A DNA stretch of 64,000 nucleotides, taken from NCBI GenBank assembly GCA_012845835.1, contig JABAKD010000015.1:8090467-8154466 (forward strand), read 5' to 3'. Origin of the DNA: Undaria pinnatifida (Eukaryota; Sar; Phaeophyceae; Laminariales; Alariaceae). Positions 44,280 through 55,007 of this stretch are shown here, piece by piece. A program made the position numbers and the translations under genes. The notes under the pieces are model-generated. The model searched no databases. It saw nothing but the letters and a program-made list of their open reading frames with translations, and was not told where the DNA came from. Each line of letters starts with the position of its first letter. Position 1 is the first letter of the stretch.

Positions 44280-44756
44280 TGACTATAGTAGGGGTTTCCA
44301 ATGAAGGGTTGGCTACATGATAGTGGGATATCGGCATGGCGGAATACCTCCCGGTCTATTTAGCCGCCACTTCTCCTACCGAGTTGTCATTCTTCTCTCC
44401 ACGTTGTGCCTCGGCAAGGAGCGATCATATTTTACACACATGATGCTTTTATGTACCTGTTGGTGGCTTACCACCCCACTTCTGTCTGTGCAGTGAATAA
44501 GTCCTCCACGCTTCCAAGGTCAAGGAAACGGATGATTTGATCCCGACCACACCGTTGGCCGCAGGCACGAGCGTTGGTGTCACTCACACGAGTGCAGGGC
44601 AATTACACCTTGCCCGCACCACACATCTTGCGAAACAGGAAGGACGTAAGATCAGCGTTTATTTTTTTGTCGTTTTAGTGCAATACGTAAAAAAATAATA
44701 GCCAGGAGCGCCGAAATGTAGAAAAACGAATTGAGCGCCGAAGTGTTTTATGTCTT

Positions 44757-44900
44757 ATCGTAGAACAAACGTAATGAGCGCCCAAACGTGTTAAGTGAAT
44801 AGCGCCCAAAGTGTTGGAGACGTCTCTGTGTTCCGCTTCGAAATGGATGCGTGGTTAACGGCCAAACGACTAAGAAGGCAAGGCACGAACGAGTGCGCCT
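44757..44900 (+). repeat. C2 repeat, tail eroded
   Basis: GAGCGCCCAAACGTGTTAAG, then GCGCCCAAAGTGTTGGAGAC, then GGTTAACGGCCAAACGACT. Ends GAGTGCGCCTCC without a long C run. Confidence 0.5.
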
Positions 44901-45169
44901 CCTGCTCACCCACACGCGCAACTGGCCTTTGACACTCACTTCGTAATTTCTGGTCCCTCTGGGCGCCATGGTTGTTGAAACTGCGGAAGCGGAGCGGCGA
45001 GGAACGGACACACACGAACGATTCTTCTTGGCGAAGATTAACGTGTACTAGTATCGCGCAAGATAACACCCCCCCAACAAAGTAGAACGATTCTAAGCTC
45101 TAAGTGGTCATACCAGAAAACAAGTTAATTATATTGTTATATTTTTTTCTTGCCACCCGATAATACCCG

Positions 45170-45480
45170 ATAATGTGCAGTATACGGTATGCGTTTCAAG
45201 GTTGATCACTCATAACACCCCCGAAAAAAAGAGAGCCTCGGGAACAAAAGGAAACCTGCGCACAATGCCTAACTCTCTTCCATGGTCACCTCCCGTTTTA
45301 AGCTTTACCCACCGTGTTCATATTATTTTTGCCCTCCGACAATACAGCCTGTATCCATGCCGTTCCGATACAAATTGAATATCCTTCCGTAAAGCAGCAG
45401 TTCCTCTCCTATGACCCTCTGCCACACCTTTCCCCACTTTCCATTCCCCACATCTTTGAGTTTTAGCTACCGGTATAATC
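45170..45480 (+). repeat. Repeat R9, copy 1
   Basis: ATATTATTTTTGCCCTCCGA, then GAATATCCTTCCGTAAAGCA, then TTTCCCCACATCTT-type sequence. Further copies are at 47650-47850 and 49565-49800; the last leads into the giant (TTA)n array. Confidence 0.5.
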
Positions 45481-46219
45481 TACCCTATCCCTCATCAAGG
45501 TTCCGTCCCCAGGTTATTGACCGCAGTTCTTCGGCTTCTTCCTCACTTCGAGTCTCCTCGCGGCCTCAACTCTACCAACTTCAGTTTTACTAGTTAAACT
45601 TACACTAATTTCAAGTACTTTGCTCCCAAAACGTGGGGTGCAGGGTTTCCCAGCTTTTGAGCAGGCGAGTCCAATATCGGTGAGAAGGGCTCTGACGAGC
45701 CGACCAATCAACGCGCGACACCTCAGCGGCCAAATCACGATACAGGTAGTACCATCAATTCGAAAGTATTCTGAGGCAGCTCGTCGTAGTCAGTTGAGTT
45801 GCTCTACACCGCATCCAACAGCACGCTCTTTTTAGCAAAAAATGTTGAGCCAAGCCCGACACACCATCGCACGCATGGCCTAGGTATATACTGTTCGTAG
45901 ACCAAACAATAATCTTTAAAGGCGTAAATGGTACAAGCTTACCCTTCGGGATTTAGCTTGGTGTTGCAAATTTCGGGGTGTTGTCGCAGGCTAAAAAAGA
46001 GGAGGGAAAAGCTCTTGAAAAATAAACAAAACAACCGTACATAGATAACCACCGCGCAAATGCCCCGGCAAGTAACGCCTACTAAGCATAGCTAAAAAAC
46101 GCTCATAGCTTAGCCTATGTGGTATGTTATGTATAGAGAGACAATGCTATACGTTTTCTACAAGATAATGCGGGACGGTAGGGGTGGGGAAGCGGGGCGG
46201 AGAGTGGCTATGACCATAG
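45481..46219. other. No recognisable gene
   Basis: A diverged M3-like core (AATTTCAAGTACTTTGCTCC) lies at about 45607. Nothing else can be placed. Confidence 0.3.
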
Positions 46220-46595
46220 TGTTATACGGCTTAGTTTGGGTAAGCTATTGGTTAACCTTTCGCAGGTGGTCGAACGGACTAATACCCCAATAATACTTTA
46301 AAAAAATGGCGTCGTCGGCAGGACCATGCTTTTTTTGGGTCGTGGGTTCAAATCCCACCATCCACAAAAATAAACTTTTTCAGACTTTCCCCATATCGAA
46401 CTTGAAAAATACTCTCCCCGGGTATCCCCAGGAAATGAAACCGCTTGGATATTGACGGGTCCGCCCGTATATCCGGCCGACCTGCTATCCCGCCGTTTCA
46501 GGAGGGGAGAGTGTTATAAGCCTTAGCTTGGGTAAGCTATAGGTTAACCTTTTGCAAGTGATCAAACGGACTAATACCTCATTAATACCTTAACA
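46220..46595 (+). mobile_element. TRIM element, complete, TSD ATAG
   Basis: Best copy, 376 bp. Left repeat 46220-46303 (TGTTATACGG to CTTTAAAA), right repeat 46512-46595 (TGTTATAAGC to CCTTAACA), 84 bp each. Two to three bases after the left repeat comes TGGCGTCGTCGGCAGGACC. Its reverse complement is the 3' end expected of a GCAGG-armed serine tRNA with CCA. GGGTTCAAATCCC follows. A polypurine tract AGGAGGGGAGAG abuts the right repeat. ATAG flanks both sides. There is no coding capacity, so it would need a partner retrotransposon. Confidence 0.85.
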
Positions 46596-46695
46596 ATAGC
46601 CTACTAGTAGTCTATTCCAGCGATATTGGGTATGTCCCTAGTCGAGGAGCCTTGGGCTCGTAACCGCAACGCCCGCCCTGTCGCAGACAGCATGG

Positions 46696-47079
46696 TGCTA
46701 AGGAATCAGAGGGTATTAGTCCGTTTGACCTCTGGTAAAAGGTTAACCAATTTGTTTACTCAAACTAAGCCTCACAACACTCTCCCGCCCACTGGAACGG
46801 TGGGATATGTAGCAGGTCGGACGGGTATACGGGCGGACGTGTCAATGCCCACGCAGATTCCATTTCCTGGAGATACCGGGGAGACGATTTTTCAAGTCCG
46901 ACACGGGGGAAAGTCGTAAGAGGTTTGTTGTTGGTCGATGGTGAGCTTCGAACCCACGACCCAAAAACCCATGGTCTGTCGGGACGACGCCATTTGTTAA
47001 AGGATTAGAGGGCAACAATCCGTTTGACCACCGAAAAAAAGGTTAACCAATTGCCTAACCAAACTAAGCCTTGTCACAA
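46696..47079 (-). mobile_element. TRIM element, diverged
   Basis: TGCTAAGGAATCAGAGGG to CCTTGTCACAA, with the interior on the minus strand. The primer region is altered (TGGCGTCGTCCCGACAG). The B-box region GGGTTCGAAGCTC is decayed. Confidence 0.7.
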
Positions 47080-47122
47080 CGCCGCGTACCAGGAATATAC
47101 CCTTTTATTTTTTTCACTCACA

Positions 47123-47145
47123 TGGACAGAATCTCCACGAACTCC
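47123..47145 (-). CDS. Candidate micro-exon, end of an EF-hand
   Basis: Minus strand, CTGTCGGCAG|GAGTTC to GTCCAT|GTGAGTG: 23 bases reading EFVEILS plus part of a codon. EF-hand exit helices often read EF(V/I)E.LS, so this would suit the second EF-hand of the protein whose third EF-hand is at 38610-38719. The phases do not join directly (phase 2 out, phase 1 in), so another exon would have to lie between. Short and easily a coincidence. Confidence 0.2.
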
Positions 47146-47411
47146 TGCCGACAGCGGCAGGTCCCGAGGCAGTTTCAGGTTTTCCAAGAGATAAGGATGC
47201 GACCGAAAGAGTGTGGACGAACACGCGGGAAACATATCAGACGCGAGAGGATACAGTAAGAATGGCATGGGGGTGCAGGGAGCGGGGGATCGCTTCTCGC
47301 CAGCAACGTCCGTTGTTGGAAGCATGACGGCCGGCAGCACCTGAAGCGAGCGGCGTATTCGACAAACGGCGCTTGTCGCGATTGGGGTGGCCTTTTTATT
47401 AGCCGTTTTGT

Positions 47412-47510
47412 TTTGTACAATCCTCCGGCGGATGAGGAAAGATAAAGCATGAGCTCACCACACTTTCACGTATTCTCTCATTACATGACGTGCCGTGTGT
47501 CAATCGAACT
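47412..47510 (+). repeat. Repeat R5
   Basis: AATCCTCCGGCGGATGAGGA, then TGAGCTCACCACACTTTCAC, then CGTGCCGTGTGTCAATCGA. Confidence 0.55.
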
Positions 47511-47649
47511 TCAGCTATGTTTATTATTCGCAATCCAGCGCTGCTAGCTGGCGTGTCCCTAGCCGCCGTCGTGGTAACATATCTTCTGAGTAGAGGGGGC
47601 TCTTCAACCGAATGGCCTACTCAAATATCGTTCGGAAATCTCTTTCTTC

Positions 47650-47850
47650 TTGACAATGTTATCATTACTATTTTTGCCATCCCACTATATGCGGTAGACG
47701 CCGCTCCGATGTAAATCGACTATCCTTCCATAAAGCAGTGGTATCTATGACCTTCTGCCAACCATCCCCCCGTTTCCTTTCCCCACACCTTCTCGTTGTA
47801 TCTACTATTTCTTTTACCTACATCTGTTCATTTCAGCTATTGGTCCTCGT
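47650..47850 (+). repeat. Repeat R9, copy 2
   Basis: CGACTATCCTTCCATAAAGC, then CGTTTCCTTTCCCCACACCT, then CTATTGGTCC. Confidence 0.5.
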
Positions 47851-47970
47851 CAACACTCCCACCCCAGGCCATTCAAGGCCGTGAGATTTTTTTTCATGGA
47901 GGTTTAATGAAAGCGAACATTTTATCTCGAAAGAAAAGCCATATTTGATTTGGTTGACGTAGAGGCCTCC

Positions 47971-48180
47971 TCAGGTGAGAGAAACCCTAGAAAACAAAAT
48001 GGTTGAATCGGAGTCTTCCCCCGGTAGGGGTGGCGATTTTTTAGGCCCAACGTAATCGATTTTCTGCGCATAATCGACTGTCTGTATGCCCGACGTAGGG
48101 TGGCTCACGAGGAGATTGATCTCCGTACCCGACGAGGGACCATCAGGTGGAGGAGAAGATAAGAAGATAGAAAGTATGTA
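47971..48180 (-). other. Coding-like open frame, unrecognised
   Basis: Minus-strand frame with ordinary protein composition (PPPDGPSSGTEINLLVSHPT, then SGIQTVDYAQKIDYVGPKKS). No repeat is seen here and no family is recognised. It could be an isolated exon; the TCTTCTTATCTTCTCCTCCA tract before it would suit an acceptor. Confidence 0.25.
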
Positions 48181-49564
48181 TTGAAGTACCGTAGTCCCGG
48201 AGACCACTCTCAACATGCACTGAATATGCACTCAATTTGGACGCACTGCGGCCGGAGCCAAAGGGGGTCCAACTCGAACATATCGAAGATTGGGACCGCC
48301 AATAATATCGATATTTCTACTCTATACCATCTCCGTAGAGTCTACGCAGCCATGAACATCATACATCAGGCTTGTGCGCAGGTGTAAACCAATACAACGT
48401 TTCTGTCCAATTGAGACCCGCATAAGCGAGGAACTAGTGGTTTGTCTGATACATTTGCTGCGTATATGTGTCTTAGGGCCAGCGCATGGAAGTAAAAGTG
48501 TTGTTGGTCGGATTGGGCGATTGAATGCCTTCGAAGTCGGGTTTGTTTCGGGGGCGAGATGTTGAGCCCCTCCTCGTTACCGTAGGTTCTCACAAACTTC
48601 GGCTGCACCCCTCCCTGCCTGCCGTGGGATATTTCTGATGTCTGTCTCGACCTTACTTAGCCTGCGTCGAAACTGCGCGGTTGTGTCTCTTCCCGCCGTC
48701 TTGCGGCTGCAAAGGGGAGAAAAAATAACAACAAGCAAACAAACAAACGAAAAACAGTGATGCACTTCATTTTGCCTGCGTGAAAAATTCGGCCTGGCGC
48801 GTCGTATTGACGGGGAACCACCAGGCAACAATGGTTGACTAAGGTTTGCCCGTTTTATTCGCGCTTCCCCCCCTCCCCCCCCACACCCCCCCAAATTAAC
48901 AGATTTTGCGGTGGGGCCGGCATGCCATGGCAGTGATCGAGCATTCGCAGGATAATATTGTAAGATTAGCGGCTGTTACAGACACAGGCCACCCTCCTTG
49001 CAGGTATCTCTACTAGGCAGTTTCCACGTCGGTCACTCGCTTGTATTATTAGATAAGCTTTCGTATTATTAATAGTCCCACAAGCCGCGGAAAGAACTCA
49101 ACGCTGCAACGCAACGCGTTGCGAGTCCGGAAGCAAATGCATCATCCCCCTATTCCTATAAGCACACACCGCTTCAAAGGCATATGAAACCCTTTCATAT
49201 CGTCTACGCATCCTAGATCTTACGCCTTGTCAGGCTCCCAGGGCGATACCATGTTCATAAACTGTAAGGCAGGAGCTTATTATGCACGTACAAGAGCTTA
49301 TTATATCGGTACGACTGCGCTCGACACCGGTAAGCAGTCGCAACTGATCCGCTCATGAACACGTGCGCTACGGTACGAGAGGCACTTTAATTGTTTCAAG
49401 GATTCGTCACTTGAGGAGGCTTTTTTTCATCACCTCACCCGCCAATCGACTTCGAACACCAGAAACCATGTAAAACTTGGCCCCGATGCACAATCCCATG
49501 GGCTATAGATAGTATCCACAAATACTATTGAAAAAGGCACATCAGTAGCATTGTTGGTGTTGTT
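48181..49564. other. No recognisable gene
   Basis: Apparently low-copy sequence with only short open frames. Confidence 0.3.
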
Positions 49565-49807
49565 GTTGTTGTTATTCCTATTTTTGCGCTCAGACAATGT
49601 AGCGTAGATGATGCCGTCCCCATGTATGTCGAATATCCTTCCATAAGGTCAGTACTACCCATAAAGTCGAAAAATCACACCATACAGCAGTGGTATCTTC
49701 TGCTAACCATTTCCCCCATTTCCTTTCCCCACATCTTCTCCTTCCATCTACCTGTGTTGCTTCCTCTCCCTACATACGTTTTAGCTGTTATTAATCTACC
49801 TGAATCC
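49565..49807 (+). repeat. Repeat R9, copy 3
   Basis: TCGAATATCCTTCCATAAGG, then CCCATTTCCTTTCCCCACAT. It runs into the (TTA)n array. Confidence 0.5.
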
Positions 49808-50474
<667 letters not shown>

Positions 50475-50749
50475 TGTAAGGGTATTGGGTTGCGCGGAGA
50501 CACAGGGTGTCCCCTGCAGGTCTGCCAATTAAGCAGGTCTTCGGAGAGTACTCACTTTCGTAGCCTTCGTAGAGACGTAGCTTTGCTCGATTCCACCAGA
50601 GCCCCGGATGGCTTCTGAGATCGGAGGCGCGTGCTTCCGAGCTATTTCCTGACTATCCCGAATATAAAACGCCAACCTCATTATCCGAAACTCATCCAAA
50701 TTATCTCAAATACGGATAATTACAGGCCTTTCGAGGCCGCATCTTAGCA
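50475..50749 (-). mobile_element. LTR-like element S1
   Basis: 275 bp. On the minus strand TGCTAAGATGCGGCCTCGAA to CCAATACCCTTACA. Flanked by ATTA on both sides (50471-50474 and 50750-50753), although the left ATTA is also part of the (TTA)n array. About 85% similar by eye to S2 at 52841-53110. Either a solo LTR or a retroposon with a trinucleotide tail. Confidence 0.6.
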
Positions 50750-50907
50750 ATTATCATTCGATTTACCCGTCTGCCAATGTGTAGCGCTTGTTCCAATGTT
50801 ACCACCAGTGTACGAGGCATGCTGCGGTGGAGGTGCGCTCTTTTCTTCTGAGGCTCCTTGTTTGAGCTCTTCTTATCATAGAGGTATACCTTTTTTTGGC
50901 TGGAACG

Positions 50908-51168
50908 GACGCGTGCTACGACAGAGGTGCACCACTTTTTCTTTTCTTTAACGTTCCTCAATTTGGGAGCTCAAGACCTACTCCTCCCAAAACTGACTTG
51001 GACAAAAAAAAAAGCCGCTATATTCCACCGGACGAAAAATCCCATGGCCTAGGTACACAACGAGAACCATGCAAAAAAACTTTTGTCGTATTTCCGACGA
51101 TTTTGGGTTAAGGAGCTCAAAAAAGAAAAAAAAAAATCAGACGAAAAGTGCTACCTCTATCGTAGTCT
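50908..51168 (+). mobile_element. M1 MITE, right end damaged
   Basis: GACGCGTGCTACGACAGAGG, CCCATGGCCTAGGTACACAA, GGGTTAAGGAGCTC, ending ACCTCTATCGTAGTCTG. Preceded by one extra left-end unit (GAGGTATACCTTTTTTTGGC), the same unit amplified at 9880-10460. Confidence 0.7.
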
Positions 51169-51269
51169 GTGCCAAAGATTCTACTCGATGAACAATTCCG
51201 TGTCTTAGGCATGTTCGACGAAAATTGGAGCAAACAACAGCAACAACAACAACAACAACAACAACAACA

Positions 51270-51641
51270 TGTTAAGGACTTTGTGGGGTATTAGTCCGTT
51301 TGACCACTTGCAACTGGTTAACCAATAGCTTACCCAAACTAAGCCTTATAACACTCTCCCCCCCTGAAACGGCGGGATAGCAGGTCGGCCGGATATACGG
51401 GCGGACCTCTCAATATCCAAGCCGTTTCATTTCCTGGGTATACCCGGGGAGAGTATTTTCAAGTTCGCCATGGGGAAAATCTGAAAAGTTTATTGTTGTG
51501 GACGGTGGGGATCGAACCCACGACCCAAAAAACCCATGATCTGTCGACGACGCCATTTGTTAAGGTTATCAGTGGGGTATTAGTCCGTTTGACCACTTGC
51601 AACTGGTTAACCAGTAGCTTACCCAAACTAAGCCTTATAAC
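51270..51641 (-). mobile_element. TRIM element, complete
   Basis: TGTTAAGGACTTTGTGGGG to AAGCCTTATAAC. Both terminal repeats share the private variant CTTGCAACTGGTTAACCA, as expected when both are copied from one template. Primer site TGGCGTCGTCGACAG on the minus strand. A (CAA)n run touches its left edge. Confidence 0.8.
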
Positions 51642-51802
51642 GGGGTCTCGGCGGCGGAGCAGGGACCGACGGCCAGGACCTTGTATGGGCCCGTCCAGTT
51701 AAACGCGAGTTTGGCGTTTAGTACCTTGGCGTCGGTATTCGCCTTCACACCCTGGCGGAAGGTACAGCCAATATCCTGGTGAACCAATACATCCCCTTGG
51801 AG
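51642..51802 (-). pseudogene. Ty3/gypsy-type integrase C-terminus fragment
   Basis: On the minus strand a frame reads FRQGVKANTDAKVLNAKLAF, then NWTGPYKVLAVGPCSAAETP. The KL...W.GPYKVL pattern is typical of the C-terminal end of LTR-retrotransposon integrases. Only about 55 codons remain, bounded on both sides by TRIM elements in opposite orientation. It is a dead remnant of a larger retrotransposon. Confidence 0.6.
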
Positions 51803-52120
51803 TGTTATAAGGCTTAGTTTGGGTAAGCTATTGGTTAACCAGTTGCAAGTGGTCAAACGGACTAATACCCCACTAATTCCTTAACAAATGGCGTCGTCGA
51901 CAGACCATGGGTTTTTGGGTCGTGGGTTCGATCCCCACATCCACCATAATAAACTTTTTCAGATTTCCCCATGGCGAACTTGAAAAATACTCTCCCCGGT
52001 ATCCCCAGGAAATGAAACGGCTTGGATATTGACAGAGGTCCGCCGTATATCCGGCCGACCTGCTATCCCGCCGTTTCAGGGGGGGAGAGTGTTATAAGGC
52101 TTAGTTTGGGTAAGCTATTG
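51803..52120 (+). mobile_element. TRIM element, right repeat truncated
   Basis: Left repeat from TGTTATAAGGCTTAGTTTGG with the variant CCAGTTGCAAGTGGTC, primer site TGGCGTCGTCGACAGACC and GGGTTCGATCCCCAC. Polypurine TCAGGGGGGGAGAG, then a right repeat cut at 52120. It shares its private variants with the inverted copy at 51270-51641. Confidence 0.8.
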
Positions 52121-52539
52121 TCCTGCCGAACCCCCTGCTCAGTGCCGGGTCAGGGTTCGGGTAAAACGCCGCTATCTGAGGCGCAGGGCTGTCGCCTTTT
52201 TGTCATTGTTCAAATTCGCCCTGCCGACGCCCTCCTCAGCCCAGAGCCGGGGGGCGACCAGTGTACGGGTCTGTGTGTCTTCTTTTATGTTTTGTGTGTT
52301 GTATTTGTTCTGCTTTGTTTTTTTTTGTCGTCTAAATACTTCCTCCCCCAGCGGGGCAGTATGTGTTGACAACTTCCATCCCGGGTATTCGTCGTTTCCT
52401 CGTCTAACCCCCCGCCTTGCCGATGGCCCGCGGGAGGTTTTTCGCATTACTTCTCCCTTGTGTTAGCGCCTGTATTCCCCTCCATATCGACGAGGGCTCG
52501 CCTCGCCATAGTACTTTTTCTGTGGTTGGTTTACCGCAG

Positions 52540-52635
52540 AGCCTTTCCTGCCCCCCCCGCCACACCGGCGGCATGCGGCAGGTTCTAGAGCCTTTTCTGC
52601 CCCCCCCGCCACCCCGGCGGCATACGGCAGGTTTT
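52540..52635. repeat. 45-bp direct duplication
   Basis: CCTTTYCTGCCCCCCCCGCC, then GGCGGCATRCGGCAGGTT, twice. Confidence 0.85.
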
Positions 52636-52840
52636 TGATGGGTGACTATTGCCTTGCTGTAGGGTCTGCTTTTCTTTCTACTGCTTTTCTTCGCGTGTTC
52701 CTGGCTCCATAGCCAGACGGTTAGAGGTGTGGGAGTGGGGTTTGAGGAGCCGCATCTTCGACTCATGGTCTAGTTCGTAGAACCGGAGTTTCCCCGAATC
52801 TCCCATATTTCTGCATATGCGACTCATCAGGGTGGGCTAG

Positions 52841-53109
52841 TGTTAAGATACGGCCTCGAAAGGCCTGTAGGTATCCGAATTTGAGATCATTTGGATGGGT
52901 TTCGTATGATAAGGTTGGCGGTTTATATTCGGGGAAGTTAGGAATTAGATCGGAGGCACGCGCCTCCGATCTCAGAAGCTATCCCGGGCTCTGGTGGAAA
53001 CGAATAAAGCTACATCTCTACGAAGGAACGAAAGTGAGTACTCTCCGAGGACCTGCTCAATTGGCAGACCTGCAGGGGACACTCTGTGTCTCCCACCTAT
53101 TAATTTCAC

Positions 53110-53110
<1 letters not shown>
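52841..53110 (+). mobile_element. LTR-like element S2
   Basis: 270 bp, TGTTAAGATACGGCCTCGAA to ATTAATTTCACA, a diverged copy of S1 in opposite orientation. R7 lies directly upstream (52722-52840). An (AAC)n array starts at the next base. No TSD. Confidence 0.6.
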
Positions 53111-53198
<88 letters not shown>

Positions 53199-53199
53199 G
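53111..53199. repeat. (AAC)n microsatellite
   Basis: About 29 units, directly after S2 and directly before an M1 right-end fragment (53200-53331). Confidence 0.95.
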
Positions 53200-53331
53200 C
53201 AAAAAGAACGAAAAAAAATCTGACGATTTTTGGGAGGTAAGGAGCCCCGTCATTCTGCAACATTCTGAAAAGAAAAAAAGTGAAGCCAAAACCAAAAAAG
53301 TGCTATCGTACCTCTAATCGTAGCACGCGTC
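53200..53331 (+). mobile_element. M1 right-half fragment
   Basis: CTGACGATTTTTGGGAGG, GGAGCCCCGTCATTCTG, ending CTAATCGTAGCACGCGTC. Confidence 0.6.
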
Positions 53332-53614
53332 CTTCAGCGTCGATCGTTTCTAATCATCCCCGGAAAAAACAAAGAGACACCAAGGGAAAACGCTCACACC
53401 CTGGGCAGATCACACGATTCACACTTAACAATCGAGATGTTTCAGTGAAATGTTAATGTATGGTGTAGCTCATGTTGCCAGGTGGGAGCCGAGTGATCTG
53501 CGCCATCTAGCAACCGCTGTTCCCAGGGTTGGATCTATCCGTACGGTCTATACACGGATTCTCCTGCACAGCATGTCACAACGAACGGCAGATACAGGAT
53601 GTGTCTGCTGCAGA

Positions 53615-53720
53615 TGATCTGCAGATGATCTGTAGAAAAATCTGAAGATGATCCGTAGATAATCTGAAGACGATCTGTAGATCATCTGTACATGATATGT
53701 AGATGATCTAGATCGTGATC
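53615..53720. repeat. Degenerate GATGATCTGTA repeat
   Basis: Irregular 12-17-bp units of GATGATCTGCA or GATCTGTAGAT. Confidence 0.7.
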
Positions 53721-53813
53721 TGTCCGAGGCCTGGATGCGTATATCCCCCACAGCACGCGCCAGTGGTTGGACGAGAGACAGCATGACAACATGCACACTT
53801 TCCTATAGAAGAG

Positions 53814-54096
53814 CAAGGCTACGGTGGGGGAGTACCCCCAATGCGCACTGTTCGATTTGAGCTACTCGCGCGAGTGACTCTGTACCTCGCCGACAAGAAC
53901 ACGTTCGGCATTATTTTTTTTTTTGGGTGCAGCGTAGCTAACCATCCCTTTACCGTATTAATGTCGAGAATGTTAAACAGTGCCTCACGAAAACCTGTGA
54001 CCGCAAGGAACAGGGAGGTCACTCGCGCGACTGACACCGAGCCACGGAAAAAAAAAAAGTGCCCAAAAGGGGGTACCCTCCCTGCCGGGGCTTTGG
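53814..54096. mobile_element. M2 element, complete
   Basis: CAAGGCTACGGTGGGGGAGT at the left, GGGTACCCTCCCTGCCGGGG then CTTTGG at the right. Two copies of the ACTCGCGCGAGTGAC-like palindrome lie near the ends. 283 bp. Confidence 0.65.
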
Positions 54097-54736
54097 TCAA
54101 AAGCTAGAACTGTGAGTCGGCACGTCTGATACCACCAATTAGTTACTAGTCGGACTAAGAGAGATAGTCGATTCCCGCAGGTGCCGGTTGTGCGACTTAT
54201 TGGGTTGTCATACTTGCGGGAAGGATTGTCCAAGGCGGAAGGCGTTTTCTTTTTGTTTTTGAGCGAGCCCCCATCGGCCGGCTGGGGCTGATTTGGCTCG
54301 CTAGGGCTCGCCTGACTTGAGTCCGCAAGTCGGCTGGCCATCGGTTGACTTCACCAGCCGACTTGCCGACCAAAGTCAGCTACTTGGCAAACAGCACCTA
54401 CTGATTAGTTGTAACTCGTGAAATATTGCCGACTCACAGCTCTACTAAATGCGCTTGCCTTGAAGTCCAAGCTTTCCATCGAGTCGAACCCAAAGCACAC
54501 CAGCAGTCGTTCCCTGAGCGGGTTATTGGCCACAGCTGCGCCGAAGGCGGAAGGCGGAAAAAGGAGGCAGTGTTTGTGCCGGGATGTGTACTCGTATCAT
54601 GCATAGCCGTAGTCTTTAAACCATACACGGGGGGGGGGGAGGGGTGTTGTCAATATCATGCATGGCCGCAGTCTGTCGCCTCGCACCCTCACTTAGCCGG
54701 CCTTCATCGACCTCACAGACATTGCGTTTTTATCAA
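54097..54736. repeat. Block shared with 4400-4760, and C1 scraps
   Basis: TTCCCGCAGGTGCCGGTTGT, GCCGACTTGCCGACCAAAGT and GCCGACTCACAGCTCTA match 4480-4735 (TTCCCGCAGGTACCGACTGT and following) over about 300 bp. C1-like scraps lie at 54590-54690. Confidence 0.5.
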
Positions 54737-55007
54737 GACGCGTGCTACGATAGAGGTGAAACCACTTTTTTTCTAATACTACCCCTCAATTTGGGAGCTT
54801 AAGACCTCTCCCGAAAACTGATTTGACAAAAAACAAAACTGCTACGACCGGATGAAAACATCCCATGGCCTAGGTACACGAAGACAATCATGAAAAAAAA
54901 AATTCCTATTATTTATTTGTTTTCCGACGATTTTGGGTTAATTAAGGAGCCCCGTCATTCAGAAACCATTTCAGACGAAAAGTGATACCTCTATCGTAGC
55001 CCGCGTC
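54737..55007 (+). mobile_element. M1 MITE, TSD TCAA
   Basis: 271 bp, GACGCGTGCTACGATAGAGG to ATCGTAGCCCGCGTC, flanked by TCAA (54733-54736 and 55008-55011). Confidence 0.85.

Noticed and set aside
48270-48300. Minus-strand IFDMFELD, resembling an EF-hand entry helix
   Set aside because: No calcium-loop residues follow and no usable splice donor fits the needed phase.
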